A stretch of 64,000 bases of DNA from Zobellia alginiliquefaciens (GTDB taxonomy: Bacteria; Bacteroidota; Bacteroidia; Flavobacteriales; Flavobacteriaceae): positions 310,001 through 374,000 of the forward strand of contig NZ_CP119758.1 in NCBI RefSeq assembly GCF_029323795.1, written 5' to 3'. A program made the position numbers and the translations under genes. Under the pieces are notes generated by a model, which was not told the DNA's origin, made no database searches, and saw only the letters and a list, made by a program, of their open reading frames with translations. Within the stretch, counting starts at the first letter, position 1; the number at the start of each line of letters is the position of its first letter. This document shows, in pieces, positions 9,900 through 18,598 of this stretch.

Positions 9900-11020
9900 T
9901 TAATTTATAGTTATGGACCTGCGGTTATCAGCTCCGAATTCCTTAGATTTTCCTTTGTATAAAATAGTTACCGGCGCCTCATTATGCAACCAATATTTTC
10001 CTTCTCTTCCCTCAAGAACCACATTTCCCGACTCCGAGCCTTTAATATTAAAACCTTGCGCTTTAGTTTCTTTTTCCATTACCTACAAAAATGACCCAAT
10101 CGCTATTTTCCTCAAGGCAAATCAATGTATAGGTTGCATCTGTAACCATATCTTTATGAGTTGCCTTTTCATGATTGGCAGAAGAAAAACAAAATCCTCT
10201 CTACCTGATTTATGGATTACCATGATACCCACAAATTCCGAATTATCATTTTCATCCTTAAAACTAGAATTTTAGTTATACTTTTTCCTTTGGATGACGA
10301 AAAAGGCTCATAAACGCAAACGAATGGATTTTCCCAAGCTGGCCCATGTTGTCGGGCGGCTAAAGTTAAATATGGTTCATTGCCTACCTCATAGGGAAGG
10401 CCGTGATTTCCTTTAAAGGCTTTATTGGGCGGAGATTTGATTGAAAATACTTCACGCCCGTCTGTTCCTTTCATCCAAAGGTTCATATAAATACCGTCCT
10501 TACCTTCTGGCATGTCTATTTTCCATTCTGTCTGATAATCGTTTTCTAGTCTAACCGACTTCTTATTCCACATATAATTCCAGACCATACAAATGACTAT
10601 CTGCACATGCCATTTCTTCATCAGGTGTAAGGGACAATGGGCTCCCATCTTTATCCATAATTAGTATACTTTGGCCAAGATTGTGGCAGAAATAGTCTTG
10701 GAATTTATCTCTCCCTTGTTGCTTTTTTGACCGAAATATCTACATAACACCCAGTTTATTCACCAGTCCGTACTATACTTACAGTTCTCGATTGGTCACT
10801 ACGTGTTTCTGGCTCTAAAAAATAAACATCGGAAAAGATTATATCTTTATAGAAACCTTCTTTTTGTTCAGATTTTGGATACTGCCAGATTAAATCGAAA
10901 GCGTGATAACTTAGCATCTCAATATGAAGAAGCACCATCTACTTTTACCGTATTGTACACAAGAAACTGGGAATAATATTCCCTATATGGGTTGTAGGTG
11001 TCCCGCACCCTTGCATTCAT
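9900..11020 (-). pseudogene. Decayed heparinase II/III-family polysaccharide lyase, C-terminal part
   Basis: No long frame survives, but moving between the three minus frames gives a continuous C-terminal beta-sandwich of the heparinase II/III type. In order: YSQFLVYNTVKVDG near 10.95 kb, SYHAFDLIWQYPKSEQ and ETRSDQSRTVSIVRTGE near 10.8 kb, IFRSKKQQGRDKFQDYFCHN near 10.7 kb, EPYLTLAARQHGPAWENPFV near 10.35 kb, SEFVGIMVIHKSGREDFVF near 10.2 kb and a final GNVVLEGREGKYWLHNEAP ending in TAA at 9900-9902. At least five frame changes or stops are needed. The catalytic N-terminal toroid is not recognisable upstream of 11.02 kb. The family call rests on motif resemblance alone; the exact lyase family and substrate are unknown. 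It lies directly upstream of the intact GH95. Confidence 0.72.
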
Positions 11021-11990
11021 AATTGTTTAGTGTATTTTTCGCTACAAAGACAAACCTTCCCGATTGAAAGTCAGACACTCTCTTTATTGCATCGACAACT
11101 AGCAAACAGTCATTCCCGCGTTCTTACACTGGATAGAAACTCTCCACAGCGCTAGAGCTACCTGACTTTTATCGAAATTAAGAACCAACACCTAGTCTCC
11201 TTTTAACCCACATTTAATCCACAATTTCTGGTTGTACGCATTTGTCTTGAGGTCTATTACCTTGCTCGCAGGTAAGCCCGATGGTGTACACCTTCACTAT
11301 ACCGAAAAAATTGTCAACGCTCCACAAATGGGAGACCGACCTAATACTTAAAATTCGGTAAGAACGTCCAAATATAAAACTCGCTCAATTGTAAATGCGA
11401 TTCCGGTTTTCCTTACTAATGTTTTTTCCCTACGTTCCTAATGCAACATCATATATTACGATTATTCGCTAGCTTCGACAACAAGTACGACCTATATATC
11501 ACAATATTTATTGGCATAGTCATAATTAGAGATCAATATAAAGATAATAGATTGTTGTATTTATTATGCACTACAATCTTAAACAAAATACATATAAGAG
11601 AATAACCTTAAACCGAAGATCTGTTTAACTGAAAGAGCAAATCATCACTTTCATTTCAAGATATGTTAAGTTTAGCTGCGAAGAAGCACCTTTATTAATG
11701 AACTTTCGGAAAGTGATAAAACAAAAAAAAGGTGATTTCCTATTTTAAAATGTAGAAACCAGCCGGTCAGATAATTTCATGCTACTGGACGTTAATAGCT
11801 ATTTAAATAAATATTAAAATAGTAAAGAGAGAAATCCTGTATCACAAGATTTTAAAGGACAGCTTTAATAACTAGATAGGTTGGATAGAAGCTGTTCTAT
11901 GAAGTCCATGCAATGGCATAAAAAACAAGTTCCTCCAGTACCTCAAACTGGATTACCAAATTTATAGCCGATGGTTATATCCAGTCAGCA

Positions 11991-12035
11991 CATTCCACGA
12001 CATTCCACGGTCGCCCGCTAGAAAAGCGGGCGACC
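11991..12035. repeat. Tandem CATTCCACG pair followed by perfect 11-base hairpin
   Basis: CATTCCACG occurs twice in direct succession (11991 and 12001, each followed by one variable base). It runs into a perfect 11-base inverted repeat, GGTCGCCCGCT / AGCGGGCGACC, with a 5-base loop at 12020-12024. The stem is very GC-rich within AT-rich surroundings. It may be a terminator or a mobile-element boundary structure; position and composition are the only support. Confidence 0.55.
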
Positions 12036-12313
12036 ACTCCACATCGTGTAAAAAGCTTCCCTTTCTGACTCTTGGACATAATTCACAATTTTAACGCTCC
12101 ATTGCGTAACCCCTACCCGCTTCCCTGGGAAGGAAGACTTCATTCCGGAGTGAAAACCGCGAATTACGTCCGCTTTCTCAACGGAAAGACCTCGACTTGA
12201 TTTTCTTGAGCGGATTTTCGGCGAGGACTTCTTGAGCCCTCACTTGAAAATCCTGAAAAACCAAACCGCTGTCTTAAACATTTTAAGGGGTTTATAATGG
12301 CGGGAGCCTGTCT

Positions 12314-12337
12314 TGTTTTTCGGGACGGCGAAAAACA
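12314..12337. repeat. Nine-base hairpin TGTTTTTCG / CGAAAAACA
   Basis: A perfect 9-base inverted repeat with loop GGACGG, in the GC-richer noncoding leader upstream of ssb. No gene ends immediately before it, so it may be a structured regulatory or transfer-related element rather than a terminator. Confidence 0.45.
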
Positions 12338-12669
12338 GGTATGCCATAAGCCATTCTAATACGGTCCCATCCCCTCCTTTCGCTTAACTGCCGGTACGCT
12401 CAAATCACGAATAGGCACGAAAGAATGGCTAATGCCCTAATGGAACTTGTCAAGACTATACAAGTTTCAGGGTACAGATCGGGTATCTACCTCCTTGAAA
12501 ACCCAACGGTTTTACTACGTTGCAGACACTCCCGATTTGCACCCTGAAAGTCTGGACAAAACCCACTCCCTCCATTGTGCGGTGCACAGAAGAAAGCAAA
12601 CAAACACCCCTTAAAATTGAATTCAGCTGAAACCAAAAAGGGAAATATGAACCATTTAAATCTTCTATT

Positions 12670-13005
12670 ATGAGTACTATCAGAAATCACGTACAGTTGA
12701 TCGGAAACGTCGGACAGGAACCGACCATTACCAACCTTGAAAGTGGCAAAAAAGTCGCCCGCTTTTCATTCGCCACAAATGTCCATTATAAAGATAACAA
12801 GGGCGATAAAAAAACGGACACCGACTGGCACACCATTGTGTCTTGGGGCAAGACCGCCGAAATCATAGAAAAATATGTCGAGAAAGGCAAAGAGGTCGGG
12901 GTGGCCGGCAAACTGAAGACCCGTACCTATACCACGGACGATGGCAACCAACGTTATGTTACCGAAGTGGTAGCGGATGAAATCCTTCTATTGGGAAATA
13001 GGTAA
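12670..13005 (+). CDS. ssb: Single-stranded DNA-binding protein, mobile-element type
   Basis: OB-fold protein of 111 residues that coats single-stranded DNA during replication or conjugative transfer. The OB-fold core covers nearly the whole protein: NHVQLIGNVGQEPTI at the N-terminus, VARFSFATN, DTDWHTIVSWGKTAEI and VGVAGKLKTRTY. It lacks the long flexible tail and acidic DDxPF-type tip of housekeeping SSB, which is usual for the short versions on Bacteroidota mobile elements. It is the first gene of the mobilization block and is followed by a hairpin and the RadC-like gene. The ATG start at 12670 begins directly with the conserved first strand. Confidence 0.93.
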   Translation: MSTIRNHVQLIGNVGQEPTITNLESGKKVARFSFATNVHYKDNKGDKKTDTDWHTIVSWGKTAEIIEKYVEKGKEVGVAGKLKTRTYTTDDGNQRYVTEVVADEILLLGNR

Positions 13006-13016
13006 ACTATAAATCA

Positions 13017-13046
13017 GAGGGAATCCTAGAATGCTAGGGTTCCCTC
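13017..13046. terminator. Strong hairpin after ssb
   Basis: Thirteen-base stem (GAGGGAATCCTAG / CTAGGGTTCCCTC, one G-T wobble) with a 4-base loop, 11 bases after the ssb stop and 30 bases before radC. No T-run follows, so it may be an attenuator or an RNA 3'-end stabiliser rather than a full terminator. Confidence 0.55.
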
Positions 13047-13076
13047 ACTATTCACGACTTAAAAACATCTTAGCAT

Positions 13077-13526
13077 ATGAAAACACAGGTCAATGAAATA
13101 CAGGTAAGCTATCATGAAAATACAGGCATTTTTGAAGCAATACCCATGAAAAGCTCCCAAGATGTGGCAAAATTACTATATGAAAACTGGGATACCGACA
13201 CCATAGGATTGAGGGAAACCTTCAAAGTACTCTTGCTAAACCATTCCAATAAGGTGAAAGGAATCTACCCCTTGTCGGTCGGTGGGATTACAGGGACCAT
13301 GGTCGACCTACGGATATTGTTCGCCCTGATACTCAAAACATTGTCCACGACCGTCATTTTGGCCCACAACCACCCGTCTGGAAAATTAAGGCCCAGTGAA
13401 GCGGACAAAGCCGTGACCCTTAAAATCTACAAAGCGGCACGACTTTTTGATATCACGATTTTGGACCATTTGATTATTGCCCCCAACGGTGGGTATTATA
13501 GTTTTAAGGACAACGGACTGCTATGA
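13077..13526 (+). CDS. RadC-like JAB/MPN domain protein
   Basis: Protein of 149 residues made almost wholly of the JAB (MPN+) metalloprotease-like fold found in RadC-type proteins of mobile elements. The metal-binding signature is intact: AHNHPSG followed by SEAD, the HxH...S..D arrangement, at about residues 96-110. Upstream residues (DTIGLRETFKVLLLNHSNKV and YPLSVGGITGTMVDLR) match the usual strands. Chromosomal RadC has an extra N-terminal helix-hairpin-helix domain that is missing here, as is normal for the mobile version. Its biochemical role is not settled; despite the old name it is not shown to repair DNA. It sits between ssb and the mobilization genes and ends before a terminator. 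Confidence 0.9.
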   Translation: MKTQVNEIQVSYHENTGIFEAIPMKSSQDVAKLLYENWDTDTIGLRETFKVLLLNHSNKVKGIYPLSVGGITGTMVDLRILFALILKTLSTTVILAHNHPSGKLRPSEADKAVTLKIYKAARLFDITILDHLIIAPNGGYYSFKDNGLL

Positions 13527-13574
13527 TCCTGTTAGTAGATAACGAATGTTAAAATAGCAAATTACACCAAAACG

Positions 13575-13599
13575 GCCCTTTTATTATGAAGGGCTTTTT
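13575..13599 (+). terminator. Rho-independent terminator after radC-like gene
   Basis: Stem GCCCTT / AAGGGC with an 8-base loop followed by a run of five T at 13595-13599, about 50 bases past the RadC-like stop. The shape is that of an intrinsic terminator for the plus strand. Confidence 0.7.
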
Positions 13600-13610
13600 C
13601 TATGTTCAAT

Positions 13611-13660
13611 GCCCTATTTTACATATCTTTAGGGCGTTAGGCACATGTAGTGCGCTAACG
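13611..13660. other. Two adjoining hairpins, candidate transfer origin (oriT)
   Basis: Two inverted repeats meet end to end. GCCCTA (13611-13616) pairs with TAGGGC (13630-13635). Then CGTTAGGCAC (13635-13644) pairs with GTGC-G-CTAACG (13650-13660), with a 5-base loop and one bulged G. They lie in the 400-base noncoding gap just upstream of the mobilization genes, where transfer origins of Bacteroidota mobilizable elements are normally found. The nick site cannot be assigned from sequence alone. Confidence 0.5.
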
Positions 13661-13876
13661 GTCATCACCTCATTTTGATTTGACTTTCCTCGATGACCGT
13701 ATCCAAAAAAACAAAACATAGAAGGCAACTGACCTTGGTCAGCTTGTTCGAACGTTCGGGTCCCTGCGGAACGAAAAGGAGAAGCAAGAGGGTAACACGC
13801 TACGCGATGTTATATAATTTAACATACTGATAACCAGTTGTTTAAAATATAAAATATTTAAGTTGAAAAGGTACCC

Positions 13877-13928
13877 TTACAGTAAATGGGATTGTAACCC
13901 CCGTAAACAGGCAAAACTTTACAGTAAA
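13877..13928 (+). promoter_or_regulatory. Two phased TTACAGTAAA repeats upstream of bfmA-like gene
   Basis: TTACAGTAAA occurs at 13877-13886 and again at 13919-13928, ending two bases before the start codon at 13931. The second copy extends to a dyad (TTTAC-A-GTAAA). Start-to-start spacing is 42 bases, four helical turns, which suits cooperative binding of a small dimeric regulator, possibly the BfmA/BtgA-like protein itself. The role is inferred. Confidence 0.5.
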
Positions 13929-13930
13929 AG

Positions 13931-14470
13931 ATGAAGGATTCCTACCAAAAATATCATTTTTCGGCCATCAGCATCAAAAAGGAAGTGGCCCGGCGATTTC
14001 GGGCCTTTTCCAAATTGGTATCCGACTCCCATACCCACACCCTGGAAGCCATTATGGACTTTTTCGAGCGCAACGACCTTTTGCCAAATGATGACCTAGG
14101 TATAAAGAACAACAGGACCAACAAGCGCATCAATGCCCTTATTGCCATCCTTAAAAATATCGAGAAGCACCAGACCTTACCGACCAAAACAATGCTCGAT
14201 ACCCTATTCCACGAAATCGCTAAACAGGAAGACCAAGAAGGAAAGGAAGAAAATTTTGTTTTTGAAACTTCAGAACCCTTCTCCAGGGATACCGAAATGG
14301 AACACTACCGGAATCGATACGAGGAAATACAGCAACATCTGGGCAACTACAAAAACCGGATGCAGGAGCTCTTGGAAAGAATGACCTACGTAAAGGGAAC
14401 CTTCGGCAGGGGCTATTATAAACTGAATATGGACGAAAACGAGTTTGAACGATTTAATAATGAACTGTAA
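13931..14470 (+). CDS. BfmA/BtgA-family mobilization protein
   Basis: Small accessory mobilization protein of 179 residues, resembling the BfmA/BtgA proteins of Bacteroides mobilizable elements that bind the transfer origin and help the relaxase. The N-terminal part (ISIKKEVARRFRAFSKLVSDSHTHTLEAIMDFF, about residues 14-46) looks like a ribbon-helix-helix DNA-binding region. The C-terminal half (residues 105-160) is highly charged and probably a coiled coil. Its stop overlaps the next start by one base (TAATG), so it is translationally coupled to the DUF5712 gene. The candidate oriT hairpins and paired repeats lie directly upstream. Family assignment is from overall pattern and context. Confidence 0.82.
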   Translation: MKDSYQKYHFSAISIKKEVARRFRAFSKLVSDSHTHTLEAIMDFFERNDLLPNDDLGIKNNRTNKRINALIAILKNIEKHQTLPTKTMLDTLFHEIAKQEDQEGKEENFVFETSEPFSRDTEMEHYRNRYEEIQQHLGNYKNRMQELLERMTYVKGTFGRGYYKLNMDENEFERFNNEL

Positions 14471-15504
14471 TGTATATCACGATCACCGCCCAGAAAACTG
14501 ACGGGAACTACGCCCAGAGCGCAGTCGACTTCGTCAACTACCTTGAAAAGGAAAACGTAGGAAAAAACACGGACGACCTCGAACACTTCTTTGACCAGTA
14601 CGAAGAGGGAATATTGAGGCAAGAGGTAATAAGCGCCATAGATGGGAACACCGCCAAACTTAAAAAGTCCGAACCTAAATTCTATTCCATTACCTTAAAT
14701 CCCAGCGAAAGGGAACTGAAGACCATACAAAGTTCGCAAGAAGCGCTAAAGCGATACACCACGGAGGTAATGAAGGCCTATGCGTCATCGTTCAACAGGG
14801 AAATCAACGGCAGGCCCGTGACCATAGATGATATCAAATATTACGCTAAGATCGAGCACTATCGCACTTTTAAGGGCGGTGATAAAGAGATTATCGAAAA
14901 CCAACCCTATGCTACCCAAATACTTCAATTAAAACAAGAAATAAGACGTATCGAGCATGGGGAACTGCGCGGGAACATCTCGAAGCTACAACAGCGGATC
15001 GAGCAATTGGAACAGGAAGCACCACACCAAATCAACGGTATTCGCATCGTGCGGGGCACGTCAAAACCGGGACCACAGAGCCATATCCATATTATCGTCA
15101 GCCGAAAGGATGCCTCCAATCGCTACAGTCTTTCGCCAGGAAGCAAATACAGGGCTTCCGAGGTTCTGATGAACGGCAAGAAGGTGAAACGAGGTTTTGA
15201 TAGGGACGCTTTTTATAAAAGAGCGGAAAAGACCTACGATAAAATGTTCGGTTACAAACGAAACTACGTAGAAACCTACCGGGCAAGAAAAACCTTTCTA
15301 AAAAATCCGAAGCTGTATTTTTCTACGATTACAAAACTTCCCACCAATGAAAGGGCCTTGGCGTTTCAGCTGTTGCAAAGATCCGGGGTCGATACGGCTC
15401 TCTTGACTATCCCCACCAACAAGCTGCAACTGACCATGAAAGCGATACATATTTTGAAAAAGGGCATTGGCAAGGCCATTGAATCCGCCTCCATTGGGAT
15501 ATGA
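14470..15504 (+). CDS. DUF5712 mobilization protein, likely relaxase (BtgB/MobB-like)
   Basis: 344-residue protein of the DUF5712 type that accompanies BfmA/BtgA in Bacteroidota mobilizable elements. It opens with MYITITAQKTDGNYAQSAVDFVNYLE, and in the middle has PGPQSHIHIIVSRKD (about residues 199-213), an H-x-H motif of the sort that holds the metal in HUH-type relaxases. A glutamine- and leucine-rich coiled coil lies near residues 155-183, and a YLSTITKLP-like C-terminal segment follows. Known partners and the overlapping gene order suggest it nicks oriT and leads the strand to the coupling protein. The nicking tyrosine cannot be named from sequence. It overlaps its neighbours by 1 and 4 bases, so the three genes form one operon. 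Confidence 0.8.
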   Translation: MYITITAQKTDGNYAQSAVDFVNYLEKENVGKNTDDLEHFFDQYEEGILRQEVISAIDGNTAKLKKSEPKFYSITLNPSERELKTIQSSQEALKRYTTEVMKAYASSFNREINGRPVTIDDIKYYAKIEHYRTFKGGDKEIIENQPYATQILQLKQEIRRIEHGELRGNISKLQQRIEQLEQEAPHQINGIRIVRGTSKPGPQSHIHIIVSRKDASNRYSLSPGSKYRASEVLMNGKKVKRGFDRDAFYKRAEKTYDKMFGYKRNYVETYRARKTFLKNPKLYFSTITKLPTNERALAFQLLQRSGVDTALLTIPTNKLQLTMKAIHILKKGIGKAIESASIGI

Positions 15505-16937
15505 ACTGGCACGTTGAACATATTGTCCTTTACATACTGGTACCTATACTCTTTACCGCAACGGTACTGTATGCCATACTCAGTAGGGAAACGAACGCCC
15601 GGACCGACAAGAAATATAGGGTTCGGTTTAAATTGAGGTACGGAACCTTCAAGGTGGCCAATATCCGAAGGGGGGCCTCCATCATCGGTTCTGCAGGGAG
15701 CGGCAAGACCCAAAGCGTAGTCTATAATTTTTTACAACATTTCAGTGCCTACGGGTTTTGCGGGGTCATCCATGACTACAAGAACTTTGATCTCTCCGAA
15801 ATCGCCTATCCCCTGTTCAAGGAAGCAGGTATACGCTTCTATACGATAGCCATTGGGGACATCCATTATAGGGTCAATCCGATCGCTCCCAAATATTTGC
15901 CCAATGAGGAAAGCGTAAACGAAGTGTCCCGGGTACTCATGGAAAACCTATTGGAACAGGACCTGTCACAGAACAAGGGCAGCAATAAATTTTTCTCGGA
16001 TGCGGTAGAAGGGCTTTTAAGCGGGATGATATGGAAAATGAAAACTGCCTACCCGGAGTATTGCACGCTTCCACATATCATCGCATTTTTCCAGTCTGTA
16101 TCGACAAAAAAATTGGTAGCCTTCCTCAAATCCGACCTTACCGCCCGCAGTATGGCCAGTGCCTTTCTCAATGGTACCGAATCGGAAAAGCAGACCGCCG
16201 GGGTAAAAAGTACCCTGGCCAACGCCTTTAAAAAAATCAGTTCCCAAAAGATGTTCTTTGTACTTTCCAAGGACGAAGTGCCTCTGGACATCAACAACCC
16301 CGACCACCCGGCCATTATATCGTTGGTCAACGACCCAAAATACGATTCGGCCTACTCCCCTATTATCGCCATGGTAATGCATACCATAATAAAACAGATG
16401 AGTGTTCATGGCTGGAAGCCTTCCTTTCTTTTAATGGAAGAGGCCCCTACCCTGAAACTTCCCAATATGCACCGGATTCCGGCCACATTGCGTAGCTATG
16501 AGATTTGTACCATCTATGTCATGCAGGACAAGGTGCAGAATGATCTGTTGTACGGTGATAGGGCTAGCAAGGCGATATTGAGCAACCTCTCCTACCAGTT
16601 CTTTGGAAAAGTAAACGACCCGGACACCGCTAAATACTACGAACGTTTTTTCGAGATCATAAAAAAACCGACACACAGCATTAGCAAAAGTAGCGGGCTG
16701 AGTCTGGAAAGTAGGATTACAAAAGGGGAAAAAGAGGTATCGAAACGTAGGGCGGATACGTTCTTTCGTTTAAAACAAGGGGAGTTTATTGCTTTTGCGG
16801 ATGGTAAAGATCGTAAGCTGCGGTTTGCTCTGCAGAAAATAGTACGGACCAGGCCCAGAAAAAGAGTCGTCCATACCGCTGCAGAAATAAAGCTCGTGTA
16901 TGAAAGGTGCTACCTGGAAATTAGAAGGCTACTCTGA
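15501..16937 (+). CDS. TraG/VirD4-like type IV coupling ATPase
   Basis: Inner-membrane ATPase of 478 residues that would link the relaxase-DNA complex to a type IV secretion channel. One membrane segment is visible at about residues 8-27. A Walker A motif (GSAGSGKTQS) lies near residue 62, and a Walker B-like FLLMEEAPTL near residue 312. The C-terminal TraG/TraD-type region follows (ICTIYVMQDKVQNDLLYG). Its ATG overlaps the preceding stop (ATGA). No mating-pair-formation genes (TraB to TraQ type) occur in the window, so transfer would rely on a channel supplied elsewhere, as for mobilizable rather than self-transmissible elements. Confidence 0.9.
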   Translation: MNWHVEHIVLYILVPILFTATVLYAILSRETNARTDKKYRVRFKLRYGTFKVANIRRGASIIGSAGSGKTQSVVYNFLQHFSAYGFCGVIHDYKNFDLSEIAYPLFKEAGIRFYTIAIGDIHYRVNPIAPKYLPNEESVNEVSRVLMENLLEQDLSQNKGSNKFFSDAVEGLLSGMIWKMKTAYPEYCTLPHIIAFFQSVSTKKLVAFLKSDLTARSMASAFLNGTESEKQTAGVKSTLANAFKKISSQKMFFVLSKDEVPLDINNPDHPAIISLVNDPKYDSAYSPIIAMVMHTIIKQMSVHGWKPSFLLMEEAPTLKLPNMHRIPATLRSYEICTIYVMQDKVQNDLLYGDRASKAILSNLSYQFFGKVNDPDTAKYYERFFEIIKKPTHSISKSSGLSLESRITKGEKEVSKRRADTFFRLKQGEFIAFADGKDRKLRFALQKIVRTRPRKRVVHTAAEIKLVYERCYLEIRRLL

Positions 16938-17081
16938 ACGCTCTTTTAAGGGTAATGCAAACCACCCTACCGATTCGTACTTCCCTCTGTCGAACCTCTA
17001 AATAGCAGGAAGATAGAATTTGTTTTGAAGCCTTCTCTTTATTTATTGATTAGATAATTTTTGAAATTCCTTTTACTAAAA

Positions 17082-17939
17082 TCAAGGATTTTCAAATTTA
17101 ATTTTCTCAATCAAATCCTTAAAATATGCTGGGCTCCAAATCCGTAAAACATCATCATTTGGAATAAACCGAACAACATCCTCTTTAATGTTACTAAAAG
17201 AAACAGAAGTAATCTTGGCTTCCAATAACTCGATAATCTGTTCATTGGAAATACCTTTATCTTGCCAATCGTTTGTGTCTATTGCCCTGGTTAGAAAATG
17301 ATTTACATCCAAGGGGATTCCTTTTTTGATATACCATTCCAAGTCGTACCAATCTCTACCTTTGACCCTATTTTTCCACTTTCTGAAAAGCAGCGCATGC
17401 ATTTTACCTGCAAACAAACTTGATTTGGTAAAACATTTCACATAAAAAGAAAATGGACGGAGCAATAACTTTTCTTCGGTGCTGAAATGAACCGGAGGCT
17501 GTCGATCAACTTCTATTTTTATTTTCAAAGTCTTGTTAGAACGTACACCGGTTTCTTGGATGATGTCGACCAGTTCTATTTCTTGCCATATAGTTTCAGC
17601 TTTGAGAAATGCAGAATCAATAGCGGTTTGTTTCGTTTTTTTCTTTTCCTTGATACTAACGCTCAGTCCTAATGACTGAAATTCATCCAATATGGCTTTG
17701 AAATAGGGCTCGATTGAAAAATTTAAATCAGGTTCGAGTAAGGAAAAATCCAAATCTTCCGAATAGCGATCTAATCCATAAAAAATCCGGAGTGCCGTTC
17801 CTCCATAAAAAGCAGCCTTCTCAAAAAAGTCGGTTCTTGATAAACCTGCTAAAGTTATTTCCTGCATTATTTCTCGTAACGCAGCTAATATCTCTTCCTC
17901 ATTCTTAGGGTTATACTCGGCTATCCACTCTTTTATCAT
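17082..17939 (-). CDS. abiEii: AbiEii/AbiGii-family nucleotidyltransferase toxin
   Basis: 285-residue toxin of the AbiE toxin-antitoxin family. Family members are nucleotidyltransferases that block growth, and some modify tRNA; abortive phage defence or element maintenance is the usual role. The nucleotidyltransferase signature is clear: FYGGTALRIFYGLDRYSEDLDFS (about residues 44-66), with the G-G and D-x-D residues. The later conserved part, GKMHALLFRKWKNRVKGRDWYDLEWYI (about 178-204), carries the K and D residues typical of the family. It overlaps the antitoxin gene by 4 bases (ATGA), and the antitoxin comes first, as expected for tight coupling. It separates the mobilization block from the SusC locus. 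Confidence 0.9.
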   Translation of the reverse strand: MIKEWIAEYNPKNEEEILAALREIMQEITLAGLSRTDFFEKAAFYGGTALRIFYGLDRYSEDLDFSLLEPDLNFSIEPYFKAILDEFQSLGLSVSIKEKKKTKQTAIDSAFLKAETIWQEIELVDIIQETGVRSNKTLKIKIEVDRQPPVHFSTEEKLLLRPFSFYVKCFTKSSLFAGKMHALLFRKWKNRVKGRDWYDLEWYIKKGIPLDVNHFLTRAIDTNDWQDKGISNEQIIELLEAKITSVSFSNIKEDVVRFIPNDDVLRIWSPAYFKDLIEKIKFENP

Positions 17940-18598
17940 AATTCTATCAACGTTTTGACAAGCATTTTCAGACTACTTTTTTTAGGTGCATTTTTAATCC
18001 ATAGTTCCATAACTTTCGTATCCAATGTTTTTAATTGCTCACTACCCATACGAAGATCCTCCATTAAAAATTCACGGGTTTGTTTAATGCTCCTAAGATA
18101 AATTTTGGAGGTAAGTACAATTTTATCACATAAAGCTTTTTCAGGTGAGGCAACCAATACGGTTTGCTTAGGTGAATAGGCTATGCTCTTTATTCCATAG
18201 GAATAATAAGGAGCCTTTAATTGTTGGTAACTGTATCGTCCAACAGGAGTTTTATACAACTTCGATGTTTTTAGGGTCACTGAACTGACCTCATAAGCTC
18301 TTTCCGGTATCATGTTCCAATAGGATAAAGCGGACTCCAATGACACATAACTTGGACCTCTAAGGTGGTTCGCTATTAGAAAGGGTTCAGGTGTCGGTAA
18401 GTCCATTCTAGGTCCCGTTATATACAGTCCCCTTCTAAGTGAAATAAGCGCTTTGCTTTTAAGTAGCTCACTGATCTTATCATTTGGACGCTTATAATCA
18501 CCGAGTAATCCTAAGATCAAATGTCTAGATATAGGAGCCTCCGCATATTTCTTTACCATCTCTCTGAAATCCATATTGTAATTATTTCGTATAATCAT
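17936..18598 (-). CDS. abiEi: AbiEi-family antitoxin and transcriptional repressor
   Basis: 220-residue antitoxin with an N-terminal winged helix (about residues 20-65, including NDKISELLKSKALISLRRGLYI) and a larger C-terminal domain with YVSLESALSYWNMIP and SPEKALCDKIVL, both characteristic of AbiEi. The antitoxin acts mainly as an autorepressor; its C-terminal domain neutralises the toxin. The first ATG is at 18598, but it overlaps a predicted operator and the transcription start would lie only about 18 bases before it. The in-frame ATG at 18574 (MDFREMVKKY) is a better start. A TTG-N19-TAnnTTTG promoter and two CGG-N7-CCG sites lie immediately upstream. Confidence 0.87.
   Translation of the reverse strand: MIIRNNYNMDFREMVKKYAEAPISRHLILGLLGDYKRPNDKISELLKSKALISLRRGLYITGPRMDLPTPEPFLIANHLRGPSYVSLESALSYWNMIPERAYEVSSVTLKTSKLYKTPVGRYSYQQLKAPYYSYGIKSIAYSPKQTVLVASPEKALCDKIVLTSKIYLRSIKQTREFLMEDLRMGSEQLKTLDTKVMELWIKNAPKKSSLKMLVKTLIEL

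Larger units (their letters stand above)
11021..12660. other. Long region without a recognisable gene
   Basis: About 1.6 kb between the lyase pseudogene and ssb with no convincing frame on either strand. The left half is AT-rich and may hold unrecognisable decay of the lyase N-terminus. Composition changes near 12.0 kb to richer GC, which continues into the mobilization module. Two hairpins, listed separately, lie at 12009-12035 and 12314-12337. I take roughly 12.0 kb as the left limit of the mobile segment, as an inference. Confidence 0.5.

Noticed and set aside
9913-10275. Plus-strand frame of 120 codons
   Set aside because: It is antisense to the decayed lyase; the minus strand gives coherent family motifs, while the plus product matches nothing recognisable.
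12487-12690. Minus-strand frame upstream of ssb
   Set aside because: Overlaps the ssb start, has no recognisable domain and no coding-like pattern.
16017-16409. Minus-strand 130-codon frame inside the coupling ATPase
   Set aside because: Antisense shadow of a gene with intact Walker motifs.
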